Assembly: GCA_043497085.1 (NCBI GenBank)
Contig: JBIEKI010000027.1
Origin: Thalassobacillus sp043497085
GTDB taxonomy: Bacteria > Bacillota > Bacilli > Bacillales > Halobacillaceae
Direction: 5' to 3' (one strand)
Length of the DNA stretch: 28,533 bases
Shown here: positions 22,843 to 28,533 of the stretch, one piece after another
Numbering within the stretch: position 1 is the stretch's first letter
Layout: the number at the start of each line of letters is the position of its first letter
Notes under the pieces: model-generated
Told to the model about the DNA's origin: nothing
The model's input: the letters and a program-made list of their open reading frames with translations, nothing else
Database searches by the model: none
Translations under genes and position numbers: made by a program

Positions 22843-23649
22843 TTATTGGCGAATTAGCTTTTTTTCCAGTTTTTCAACGAGTTGGTACATGATAGCAGCA
22901 AAGAAAGCGATGATCAGGAGAGCGAACAGAACTAACGTGAAATCGAATACTTGGAAGCCGTAAATGATCAAGTAGCCTAAGCCTTGTTTTGATACAAGGA
23001 ATTCACCTACGATGACCCCTACCCAGGAGAGCCCGACGTTTACTTTCAAGGAAGATATCATTGTAGGAAAGGATGCAGGAAAGATGGCTTCCTTGAAACA
23101 GACACTTTTCGAAGCCCCTAAGCTTTGCAAAACTTTAATATAGTTGCTGTCGATTTCCTGAAAGGCATTATAGACCACCAAAGTGGTGATGATGATCGAT
23201 ATAATTGCACCCATGGCAATGATAGATATATATCCCGGACCAAGGGCAACTATAATTATTGGTCCAAGAGCTACTTTTGGCATCGCGTTGAGGATGACAA
23301 GATAAGGATCGATGATTTTGGAAAAACGGTTTGACCACCATAGAATTGCTGCTAGCAAGATGCCTGCAATGGTCCCAATGATGAACCCTGCAATAGTTTC
23401 GAACAAGGTTACGTTTAAATGAACCCAAAGGGAACCATCGCTTACTTTGGCAATGAATAAGTTGTAGATTTTATGTGGTGAACTGAAAAGCAGCGGATCG
23501 ATCCATCTAAATTGACTGGCCGCTTCCCATAAACTGAAAAAAAATACAAATATGGCAGCCTGCCAAAAACGAATCAAACGTTTTTCCGTCTTCAATTTTT
23601 TCACATAAGCTTGATGTAGTTCCTTGTTGGTAGCCTCAATTTGTTTCAA
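22843..23649 (-). CDS. ytlD: ABC transporter permease YtlD
   Basis: The membrane subunit of a nitrate/sulfonate/taurine (SsuC/TauC-like) importer. The 268-residue protein has about six helices and the permease EAA loop, LQSLGASKSVCFKEAIFPAS (about 169-188), which contacts the ATPase. The start overlaps the end of ytlC by 14 bases, so the subunits are coupled. It is the last gene of ytlA-ytlC-ytlD. Substrate is unknown; see ytlA. Confidence 0.88.
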   Translation of the reverse strand: MKQIEATNKELHQAYVKKLKTEKRLIRFWQAAIFVFFFSLWEAASQFRWIDPLLFSSPHKIYNLFIAKVSDGSLWVHLNVTLFETIAGFIIGTIAGILLAAILWWSNRFSKIIDPYLVILNAMPKVALGPIIIVALGPGYISIIAMGAIISIIITTLVVYNAFQEIDSNYIKVLQSLGASKSVCFKEAIFPASFPTMISSLKVNVGLSWVGVIVGEFLVSKQGLGYLIIYGFQVFDFTLVLFALLIIAFFAAIMYQLVEKLEKKLIRQ

Positions 23650-24412
23650 GAGCGCTCATCTCCTTCCATACCTTATCGAAGATTTCCTGGAATGAGGGGT
23701 GTTGCCGTGCTTGGAAAGGAGGGAGCTCTCTTAGTTCTCCGGGCATCTTGAAGATTTCCTGGATTTCTCCAGGCCGCGGTTTTAATAATAAGATGCGGTC
23801 ACTCATGACAATCGCTTCACTGATGTCATGAGTAACCAGTAATGCTGCTTTATTGTATTGCTTCAGTAACTGAGAGACGAAATCCTCCAAACGGAGTTTG
23901 GTCTGAAAATCCAATGCTGAAAACGGTTCATCCAATAAGAGCAGCTTTGGTTCCGTGATTAACGTCCGTGCAAGAGCGGCACGTTGTCTCATGCCGCCGG
24001 AAAGTTCATCGGGATAAGAGTCCCCGATATCCTGCAAGCCAACTTCCTCCAGTATTTTTTTCGCTCGTTGATTCATGGAAGCATCTTGTTCTTTGTTGAT
24101 TTTTGGACCAAGAAGGACATTCTCTTGTATGGTTTTCCAGGGAAATAAATAATCCTGCTGAAGCATATAACCCATAGGTGGTTTGTTCCCCGCCTTTTGA
24201 TCTGAAGCCCCATCCAGTATGATTTCTCCGCGGGTTGGTGTAATCAGTCCGGCAACGATGGATAGCAAGGTTGTTTTTCCACAGCCGCTTGGCCCCAGTA
24301 TCGAAATGAATTCCCCTTGCTCCAAGGTGAAACTGATATTTTCTAAGGCTTTGGTATAGTCTGTTTTAGAGTAATAATGATGAGAAACCTGGTTGACGGT
24401 CAACAGTGGCAT
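23636..24412 (-). CDS. ytlC: ABC transporter ATP-binding protein YtlC
   Basis: Energises the importer. 258 residues with Walker A GPSGCGKTT (near 40), Q-loop GYMLQQDYLFPW, signature LSGGMRQRAALART, Walker B LLLLDEPFSALD and the H-loop His in VTHD. The closest families are SsuB/TauB/ThiZ-like ATPases of the NMT1-type importers. The start is 11 bases after the ytlA stop and its 3' end overlaps ytlD. Confidence 0.9.
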   Translation of the reverse strand: MPLLTVNQVSHHYYSKTDYTKALENISFTLEQGEFISILGPSGCGKTTLLSIVAGLITPTRGEIILDGASDQKAGNKPPMGYMLQQDYLFPWKTIQENVLLGPKINKEQDASMNQRAKKILEEVGLQDIGDSYPDELSGGMRQRAALARTLITEPKLLLLDEPFSALDFQTKLRLEDFVSQLLKQYNKAALLVTHDISEAIVMSDRILLLKPRPGEIQEIFKMPGELRELPPFQARQHPSFQEIFDKVWKEMSALETN

Positions 24413-24423
24413 GGGTGACCCTC

Positions 24424-25416
24424 CTATTCGTTGATAATGTCCTCAGCAATGCTGGTATTGACTAAAGTTCCATGGTCTACATCTTCCGGTAGTTCTCCTG
24501 CTTCTTCCATGATAGCTTTCAAGTTATTCCATTCTTCTTCATCTAACACAGGATCTGTAGCGAACGAGCCTTGGCTTTTGTAACGGTCCACTACTGTGGC
24601 AATCAGATCCAGCTCGGAGTCCTCAAAGTATGGCTGGATGACTTTTGCCGTCTCCATAGCAGAGTGTTCCTGCACCCATTGCTGTGCTTTATAAATAGCT
24701 CGCGTGAATTTATGGATTGCTTCTTCGTTTTCATTGATGAAGCTTTCTTTTGTCATGAATACGGTATAAGGCACATGACCGGATTCTTCACCAAAAGAAG
24801 CCACGATATGACCTACACCTTCTTTTTCAAAGATGCTGGCTGTCGGCTCGAATAACTGTACATAATCCCCTGTTCCTGAGGCAAAAGCGTTTGGTATATT
24901 AGCAAAATCGACATTCTGAATCAATTCCAGATCTTCCTGCGGGTTGATGTCATGTTGCTTCAAAACATATTCTCCTACCATTTGCGGCATCCCGCCTTTA
25001 CGCTGGCCAAGGAAGGTGCTGTCATTCAAGTCCTCCCATTCAAAGTCCTCCACCTTTTCCCGGGCAACAAGAAATGTTCCATCTGTCTGCGTTAATTGGG
25101 CAAAGTTGATGGCTGGATCATTTGCTCCCCGAGCGTGTACGTAAATAGAGGTTTCGGACCCGACCAGTGCGATATCAGTGCCATCAGATAAGAGGGCAGT
25201 CATCGTTTTGTCCCCGCCCCATGTAGTATTAAGCTCAACTTCCAAACCTTCTTCTTCAAAGAATCCTTTTTCCAACGCGACGTATTGCGGGGCATAGAAA
25301 ATCGAACGAGTGACTTCAGCAACTTTCAAGCTGGTAGTTTGCTGCTGTCCACATGCTGCGGTAATAGTCAGCAAAATTGTCATCAGAACGATTCCCGCTA
25401 ATCGGATATTTTTCAT
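24424..25416 (-). CDS. ytlA: ABC transporter substrate-binding lipoprotein YtlA
   Basis: A membrane-anchored, extracellular binding protein of 330 residues. The signal peptide MKNIRLAGIVLMTILL ends in the lipobox TAAC (Cys near residue 22). The mature part is an NMT1/THI5-like periplasmic-binding fold: FYAPQYVALEKGFFEEEGLE and LLSDGTDIALVGSET are the characteristic ligand-region segments also seen in nitrate, sulfonate, taurine and thiamine-precursor binders. I place the start at the ATG at 25414-25416 behind AGGAGG; the longer reading to 25512 has no signal at its front. No TPP riboswitch or S-box is visible upstream, so neither thiamine precursor nor SAM-controlled sulfur uptake is indicated. 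Confidence 0.88.
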   Translation of the reverse strand: MKNIRLAGIVLMTILLTITAACGQQQTTSLKVAEVTRSIFYAPQYVALEKGFFEEEGLEVELNTTWGGDKTMTALLSDGTDIALVGSETSIYVHARGANDPAINFAQLTQTDGTFLVAREKVEDFEWEDLNDSTFLGQRKGGMPQMVGEYVLKQHDINPQEDLELIQNVDFANIPNAFASGTGDYVQLFEPTASIFEKEGVGHIVASFGEESGHVPYTVFMTKESFINENEEAIHKFTRAIYKAQQWVQEHSAMETAKVIQPYFEDSELDLIATVVDRYKSQGSFATDPVLDEEEWNNLKAIMEEAGELPEDVDHGTLVNTSIAEDIINE

Positions 25417-25537
25417 TCGGAAAGCTCCTCCTGTATGATGTTGGTTAGAATAACTAATGTAGTTTATGTGTGATTGAAAAAATGTGTGAACGCCTAGATG
25501 AAAAATAATCACGGCTTGCGAATAAGGTGGTGTTCTG
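25417..25537. promoter_or_regulatory. Divergent promoter region ytlA / ytmA
   Basis: For ytlA (minus strand) TTCACA and TAAACT lie 18 bases apart. A short dyad, TTAG-N5-CTAA, follows between that -10 and the ytlA ribosome binding site and could be an operator. No good promoter is obvious for ytmA. Confidence 0.35.
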
Positions 25538-26314
25538 ATGAATGGCGAAGTGGTGGACAGACTGAAATTCCCTTCACCTCATCCCGGTTTTGATGTTCAC
25601 ATGGTTACCTATTTGAGTGAAGGGCTGAAAGTAAAGGGGTTTTTAGTTGAACCAAAAGAAGACCGTGCTTATCCTGGATTTCTTTACTTGCGTGGGGGAA
25701 TAAAGAATGTGGGAAAAGTCCGGATAGGGAGGATCATTCAGTTTGCAGCTCATGGGTTTGTGGTGTTTGCTCCTTTCTACCGTGGTAATTTGGGTGGAGA
25801 AGGAAGCGAGGATTTCGCTCTAAATGACAGGCATGATGCATTCTCCGGTATATATGTTTTGGAGAATCATCCCAAAGTGGGGGATGATATATTCGTGTTC
25901 GGTTTTTCACGTGGAGGAGTGATGGCATTATGGACAGCAATTACGATGCCCCAAGTAAAAAAAGTGGTGGTCTGGGGTGGAGTCAGTGATGTTACGCTCA
26001 CATACTGGGAACGGGAAGATCTTCGACGGATGATGAAAAGGGTGACTGGTGGCACGCCAAAAAAATATCCGGACCGCTATCTTGCCAGGACACCTCTTCA
26101 TGAGTTAAGTCGAATGGACGCTGACTTGTTGATTATCCATGGTGCAAAGGATGAAAATGTGGACATCCAGCATGCCTACCGCCTGCAAGAAGCTATGAAG
26201 GTTACTAATAAACGGTACGAGAGTTGGATTTTCCCGGATACCGATCACTATTTCCCCCCAAAAACGAACCGGGAAACAGTCAAAAGGATGTGTCAGTGGC
26301 TGCAACAAAAGTAA
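25538..26314 (+). CDS. ytmA: S9-type alpha/beta hydrolase YtmA
   Basis: A cytoplasmic prolyl-oligopeptidase-like alpha/beta hydrolase of 258 residues, lacking the beta-propeller of full S9 peptidases. The nucleophile elbow is GFSRGG (near residue 126), the Asp is in IIHGAKDENVD, and the catalytic His is in PDTDHYFPP near the C terminus, so the triad is complete. FYRGNLGGEGSEDF is the usual oxyanion-side segment of this family. The substrate (peptide or ester) is unknown. AAGGTGG precedes the ATG. From memory, the gene lies next to pckA and ytlACD in B. subtilis as well. Confidence 0.85.
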   Translation: MNGEVVDRLKFPSPHPGFDVHMVTYLSEGLKVKGFLVEPKEDRAYPGFLYLRGGIKNVGKVRIGRIIQFAAHGFVVFAPFYRGNLGGEGSEDFALNDRHDAFSGIYVLENHPKVGDDIFVFGFSRGGVMALWTAITMPQVKKVVVWGGVSDVTLTYWEREDLRRMMKRVTGGTPKKYPDRYLARTPLHELSRMDADLLIIHGAKDENVDIQHAYRLQEAMKVTNKRYESWIFPDTDHYFPPKTNRETVKRMCQWLQQK

Positions 26315-26350
26315 AAGAAGCGGACACGCATTATACGTATCCGCTTCTTT
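26314..26350. terminator. Bidirectional terminator between ytmA and pckA
   Basis: AAAGAAGCGGA pairs with TCCGCTTCTTT around 15 bases. U-rich tails occur on both strands, suiting the convergent genes it separates. Confidence 0.85.
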
Positions 26351-26382
26351 ATATATGAGGAGATGAGGAAACAATAGTCATA

Positions 26383-27972
26383 CTAGCCTCGATAAGCCGG
26401 GCCAGCTTGAGCGATGGCATCACTTGCATGTGTGAACTTTTCGAAGTTCTCATGGAATTTCATCGCTAATTCTTTTGCTTTTTGGTCATAAGCTTCTGGA
26501 TCATTCCAGGTCTGCTTTGGAATCAATACTTCATCCGGTACACCAGGTACTTGTATTGGCGCCTCCAATCCGAAGATATCATCTACGTGAGTTTCAACCG
26601 AATTCAGTTCCCCTTCTAAGGCTGCGTGGATCATGGCACGGGTATAGGAAAGCTTCATGCGATTCCCTTCACCGTAAGCTCCTCCAGTCCATCCTGTGTT
26701 GACCAGAAAGACATTTGTGTTATATTGGTCTATCTTTTCACCAAGCATTTCTGCGTAAGTGGCAGGGGCTAACGGAAGGAATGGAGAACCGAAACAAGCA
26801 GAGAATGTCGCCTGCGGTGATGTGACTCCTCGTTCCGTTCCAGCAAGCTTACTTGTGTAGCCACTGAGGAAATGATACATAGCCTGTTCTTTCGATAATT
26901 TACTGATTGGTGGTAAAACACCAAAGGCATCTGCAGTTAAAAAGATAATCGTATTCGGATGACCTGCAACACTTGGAAGGACAATGTTATCGATATTATC
27001 AATTGGGTAAGCCGCACGTGTGTTTTCCGTTAAGGATGTATCATCATAATCGGGATTACGTGATTCATCATCCAGAATGACGTTTTCCAACACAGAGCCG
27101 AACCGGATAGCATCATAGATCTGTGGTTCTTTCTCTTTTGATAAATTAATGGTTTTGGCGTAACAGCCACCTTCGATATTAAATACACCTTTCGGAGACC
27201 AGGCGTGTTCATCATCACCGATCAAACGGCGGTATGGATCAGCCGATAAAGTGGTTTTTCCTGTGCCAGAAAGGCCGAAGAACAGAGCGACATCGCCTTC
27301 TTTCCCTACGTTGGCAGAACAGTGCATGGATAACACGTTTTTCTTAGGCAACATATAGTTCATAACGGAAAAAATAGATTTTTTGATTTCTCCTGCGTAT
27401 TCCGTACCACCGATCAGCACGATTCGATGTTTTAACGAAATTAGAATGAAAGCTTCAGAGTTCGTTCCGTCAATCGCTGGGTCCGCTTTGAAATTTGGAG
27501 CAGAAATTACGCTGAATTCCGCTTCATGTTCTGTTAATTCTTCTTCCGTCGGGCGGATGAACATCTGCCTTGCGAACAAATTATGCCATGCCAATTCATT
27601 GATCACCTGGATTGGCAGTCTATAATTCTCATCAGCTCCCGCAAATCCGTTAAATACAAATACTTCGTTCTTGGCACTTAAGTAATCGAGTACTTTATGG
27701 TATAAACGAGTAAATACATCTTCATCGATTGGACAATTTACCGGGCCCCAGTCCACTGTATCATTGGAAACATCATCTTTAACGATAAATTTATCCTTAG
27801 GCGAGCGTCCGGTATAGGTACCCGTTGTAGCGCGGACAGCACCTGTTGATGTGAGAACGCCTTCATTTCGGTGTAAAGTTTTTTCAACCAATTGTGCTAC
27901 AGAAAGATTTTTCAAAACATTCTCTTGTGATAACAAGTCAGAGAGTTGGGACATTTGATTGATAATTGTCAT
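26383..27972 (-). CDS. pckA: Phosphoenolpyruvate carboxykinase (ATP)
   Basis: This cytosolic enzyme converts oxaloacetate and ATP to PEP, CO2 and ADP, the entry to gluconeogenesis. The 529 residues match the ATP-type family. TGRSPKDKFIV (about residues 53-63) holds the substrate-binding Arg. The kinase-1a P-loop is GLSGTGKTTLSADP (near 236-249), the metal-binding segment IGDDEHAWSPKGVFNIEGGC follows, and ENTRAAYPI and TAFSACFG-type segments complete the site. The ATG at 27970-27972 lies downstream of AAAGGCGG, which is inside a small inverted repeat (GTAAA / TTTAC, 27976-27991). The promoter carries a CcpN-like operator, as known for B. subtilis pckA. Confidence 0.97.
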   Translation of the reverse strand: MTIINQMSQLSDLLSQENVLKNLSVAQLVEKTLHRNEGVLTSTGAVRATTGTYTGRSPKDKFIVKDDVSNDTVDWGPVNCPIDEDVFTRLYHKVLDYLSAKNEVFVFNGFAGADENYRLPIQVINELAWHNLFARQMFIRPTEEELTEHEAEFSVISAPNFKADPAIDGTNSEAFILISLKHRIVLIGGTEYAGEIKKSIFSVMNYMLPKKNVLSMHCSANVGKEGDVALFFGLSGTGKTTLSADPYRRLIGDDEHAWSPKGVFNIEGGCYAKTINLSKEKEPQIYDAIRFGSVLENVILDDESRNPDYDDTSLTENTRAAYPIDNIDNIVLPSVAGHPNTIIFLTADAFGVLPPISKLSKEQAMYHFLSGYTSKLAGTERGVTSPQATFSACFGSPFLPLAPATYAEMLGEKIDQYNTNVFLVNTGWTGGAYGEGNRMKLSYTRAMIHAALEGELNSVETHVDDIFGLEAPIQVPGVPDEVLIPKQTWNDPEAYDQKAKELAMKFHENFEKFTHASDAIAQAGPAYRG

Positions 27973-28040
27973 CGCGTAAACCCGCCTTTACATTAAGTTT
28001 CAACCCATTGGAAAACCAAGTGTGGTTTAATTTGATTATT

Positions 28041-28069
28041 AGTATAACACATTCATTCTATTAGTCCAT
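28041..28069 (-). promoter_or_regulatory. pckA promoter with CcpN-type operator
   Basis: On the minus strand TGTGTTATACT (plus 28041-28051) fits the published CcpN pattern TRTGHYATAYW at every position. It contains the -10 TATACT (plus 28041-28046). The -35 17 bases upstream is poor (ATGGAC). In B. subtilis CcpN represses pckA and gapB on glycolytic substrates from sites over the promoter, so this arrangement is expected. Confidence 0.65.
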
Positions 28070-28115
28070 ACTATTTTTGTTACTGTCATATTTTTTTCAT
28101 ATTTAATTCTTCTTA

Positions 28116-28205
28116 TATAATGTAACATTGTTCATACATAATGTTGAGGGAAAAGTAGGGGGTAAGGAACCTTTGATCACTTATGGTTAAAGATACCCCT
28201 TTTTA
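28116..28205 (+). ncRNA. Candidate small RNA with promoter and terminator, no ORF
   Basis: A perfect TATAAT (28116-28121) with a weak T-rich -35 would start a transcript near 28128. About 30 bases on, GGGGTA (28158-28163) pairs with TACCCC (28194-28199), enclosing an inner AACC/GGTT stem, and is followed by TTTTT, a fair terminator. No reading frame lies between. It could instead be the leader of a gene displaced by the element further right. Confidence 0.3.
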
Positions 28206-28206
28206 T

Positions 28207-28450
28207 AAAATAGGCTTTGTTAAACGTTATTTTGATTTTTACAATAGACTTATTCGATTATAGGGCCGAAAAGTCGAAGACTTGATTTCAAGTGTAATTT
28301 GGGTCCGTTGCCGAATCAGGAGAAGGGAGGCTGGAAAACGGTTCGCTTTCCTGTGGGGGAACTGACAAGCCTCCTCAGACTTCGTCTTCCGGGGTCTTGT
28401 CTAGATCCTTCTCCCACGGGAGATTCCTGTGGGATTCAGTAGAGGGGTCC
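28207..28450. repeat. Structured dispersed repeat, copy 2 (diverged)
   Basis: This shares ordered blocks with the copy at 11311: TAGGCTTTGTT at the left edge, the 31-base block at 28262-28292, GGAAAACGGTTCGCTTTCC (28333-28351), and CTCCTCAGACTTCGTCTT. The spacers between blocks differ in sequence, and the right parts do not align well. Internal complementarity (GGAGAAGGG with CCTTCTCC, CCCACGGGAG with GTGGGA) shows that it too can fold. Confidence 0.7.
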
Positions 28451-28455
28451 TTGAA

Positions 28456-28533
28456 TTAAAAAAAGCCCTCCGTTAAGATGCATTTGTACAACCAAATACA
28501 AACATCAAAAGGAGGACTTCCCCTTGAATTCTA
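28456..28533 (+). mobile_element. Probable 5' end of an insertion-sequence gene, cut by the window edge
   Basis: AAAGGAGG (28508-28515) followed eight bases later by TTG (28524-28526) looks like a gene start; only MNS is readable. AAAGCCCTCC (28461-28470) can pair with AAGGAGGACTT, and GATG..TTTGTA segments extend the stem, so the ribosome binding site would be masked in a transcript arriving from outside. That is a common safeguard of insertion sequences. The minus strand of the same hairpin ends in a T run and would terminate leftward transcription. The family is not identifiable from this fragment; an IS110-like start is one possibility. Confidence 0.35.

Noticed and set aside
25417..25512. 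N-terminal extension of ytlA
   Set aside because: It would bury the lipoprotein signal peptide inside the protein; the ATG at 25414-25416 has AGGAGG and a proper signal.
25417..25537. TPP riboswitch for the ytlACD importer
   Set aside because: The leader is too short and lacks the CTGAGA and other THI-box blocks.
27976..27991. GTAAA/TTTAC inverted repeat over the pckA ribosome binding site as a translational switch
   Set aside because: A five-base stem with a six-base loop is too weak to claim a function; it is only mentioned in the pckA entry.
28000..28260. Possible S-box (SAM) riboswitch for a divergent metK
   Set aside because: None of the conserved S-box blocks can be found; the hairpin at 28158-28199 is a simple terminator-like stem.
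1..28533. CRISPR array, tRNA, rRNA, prophage or defence genes
   Set aside because: No regularly spaced repeats, no cloverleaf or ribosomal sequence, and no proteins of those classes were seen. The two dispersed repeats are single copies far apart.

Overview
The window is a chromosomal segment from a low-to-moderate GC, Gram-positive Bacillaceae bacterium. The evidence is the strong AGGAGG-type ribosome binding sites, sigma-A type promoters, a Bacillus-style men operon (menF-D-H-B-E-C), an FMN riboswitch ahead of ribU, and gene content matching my memory of the Bacillus subtilis yteA / men / ytkD / ytlACD / ytmA / pckA neighbourhood. The proteins look like those of moderately halotolerant genera such as Halobacillus or Thalassobacillus, but the genus cannot be fixed from sequence alone.

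Layout. 1-1096: sigma-A promoter, FMN riboswitch, terminator and ribU (riboflavin uptake). 1094-3541, minus strand: a TspO-like membrane protein, a cysteine-less YteA/DksA-type protein, the DHNA-CoA thioesterase menI and the prenyltransferase menA. 3579-11311, plus strand: the menaquinone operon menF-menD-menH-menB-menE-menC. With menI and menA, nearly the whole route from chorismate to demethylmenaquinone lies here; only the final methyltransferase (menG/ubiE) and the polyprenyl diphosphate synthase are missing. 11311-11605: a structured dispersed repeat; a second, diverged copy lies at 28207-28450. 11768-12478: an SGNH/GDSL hydrolase. 12531-14944, minus strand: feoA-feoB plus a small Cys-rich FeoB-associated membrane protein. 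15340-16089: fhuF, with its own Fur box. 16182-17798: a hypothetical protein, a secreted protein behind a highly structured leader, and the Nudix hydrolase ytkD. 17862-21409: cydD-cydC behind a Rex-type operator. 21514-22758: a second, unrelated SGNH hydrolase. 22843-25416, minus strand: the ytlA-ytlC-ytlD ABC importer. 25538-26314: ytmA peptidase-like hydrolase. 26383-27972, minus strand: pckA with a CcpN-type operator. 28207-28533: the second repeat copy, then what looks like the start of an insertion-sequence gene with a hairpin-masked ribosome binding site.

The genes form a loosely coherent respiration, redox and iron block: menaquinone synthesis, cytochrome bd assembly (cydDC), ferrous iron uptake, siderophore-iron release and the gluconeogenic entry enzyme. 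The most interesting content is regulatory. A Crp/Fnr-type box is centred exactly 41.5 bp upstream of the inferred feoAB start site, with a Fur box on the start site. A Rex box follows the -10 of cydDC, and a consensus-matching CcpN box covers the -10 of pckA. A leader at 16546-16703 has two mutually exclusive hairpins, one a terminator. I see no CRISPR array, tRNA, rRNA, prophage or defence system. Nothing in the coding content looks like a new multi-gene system.
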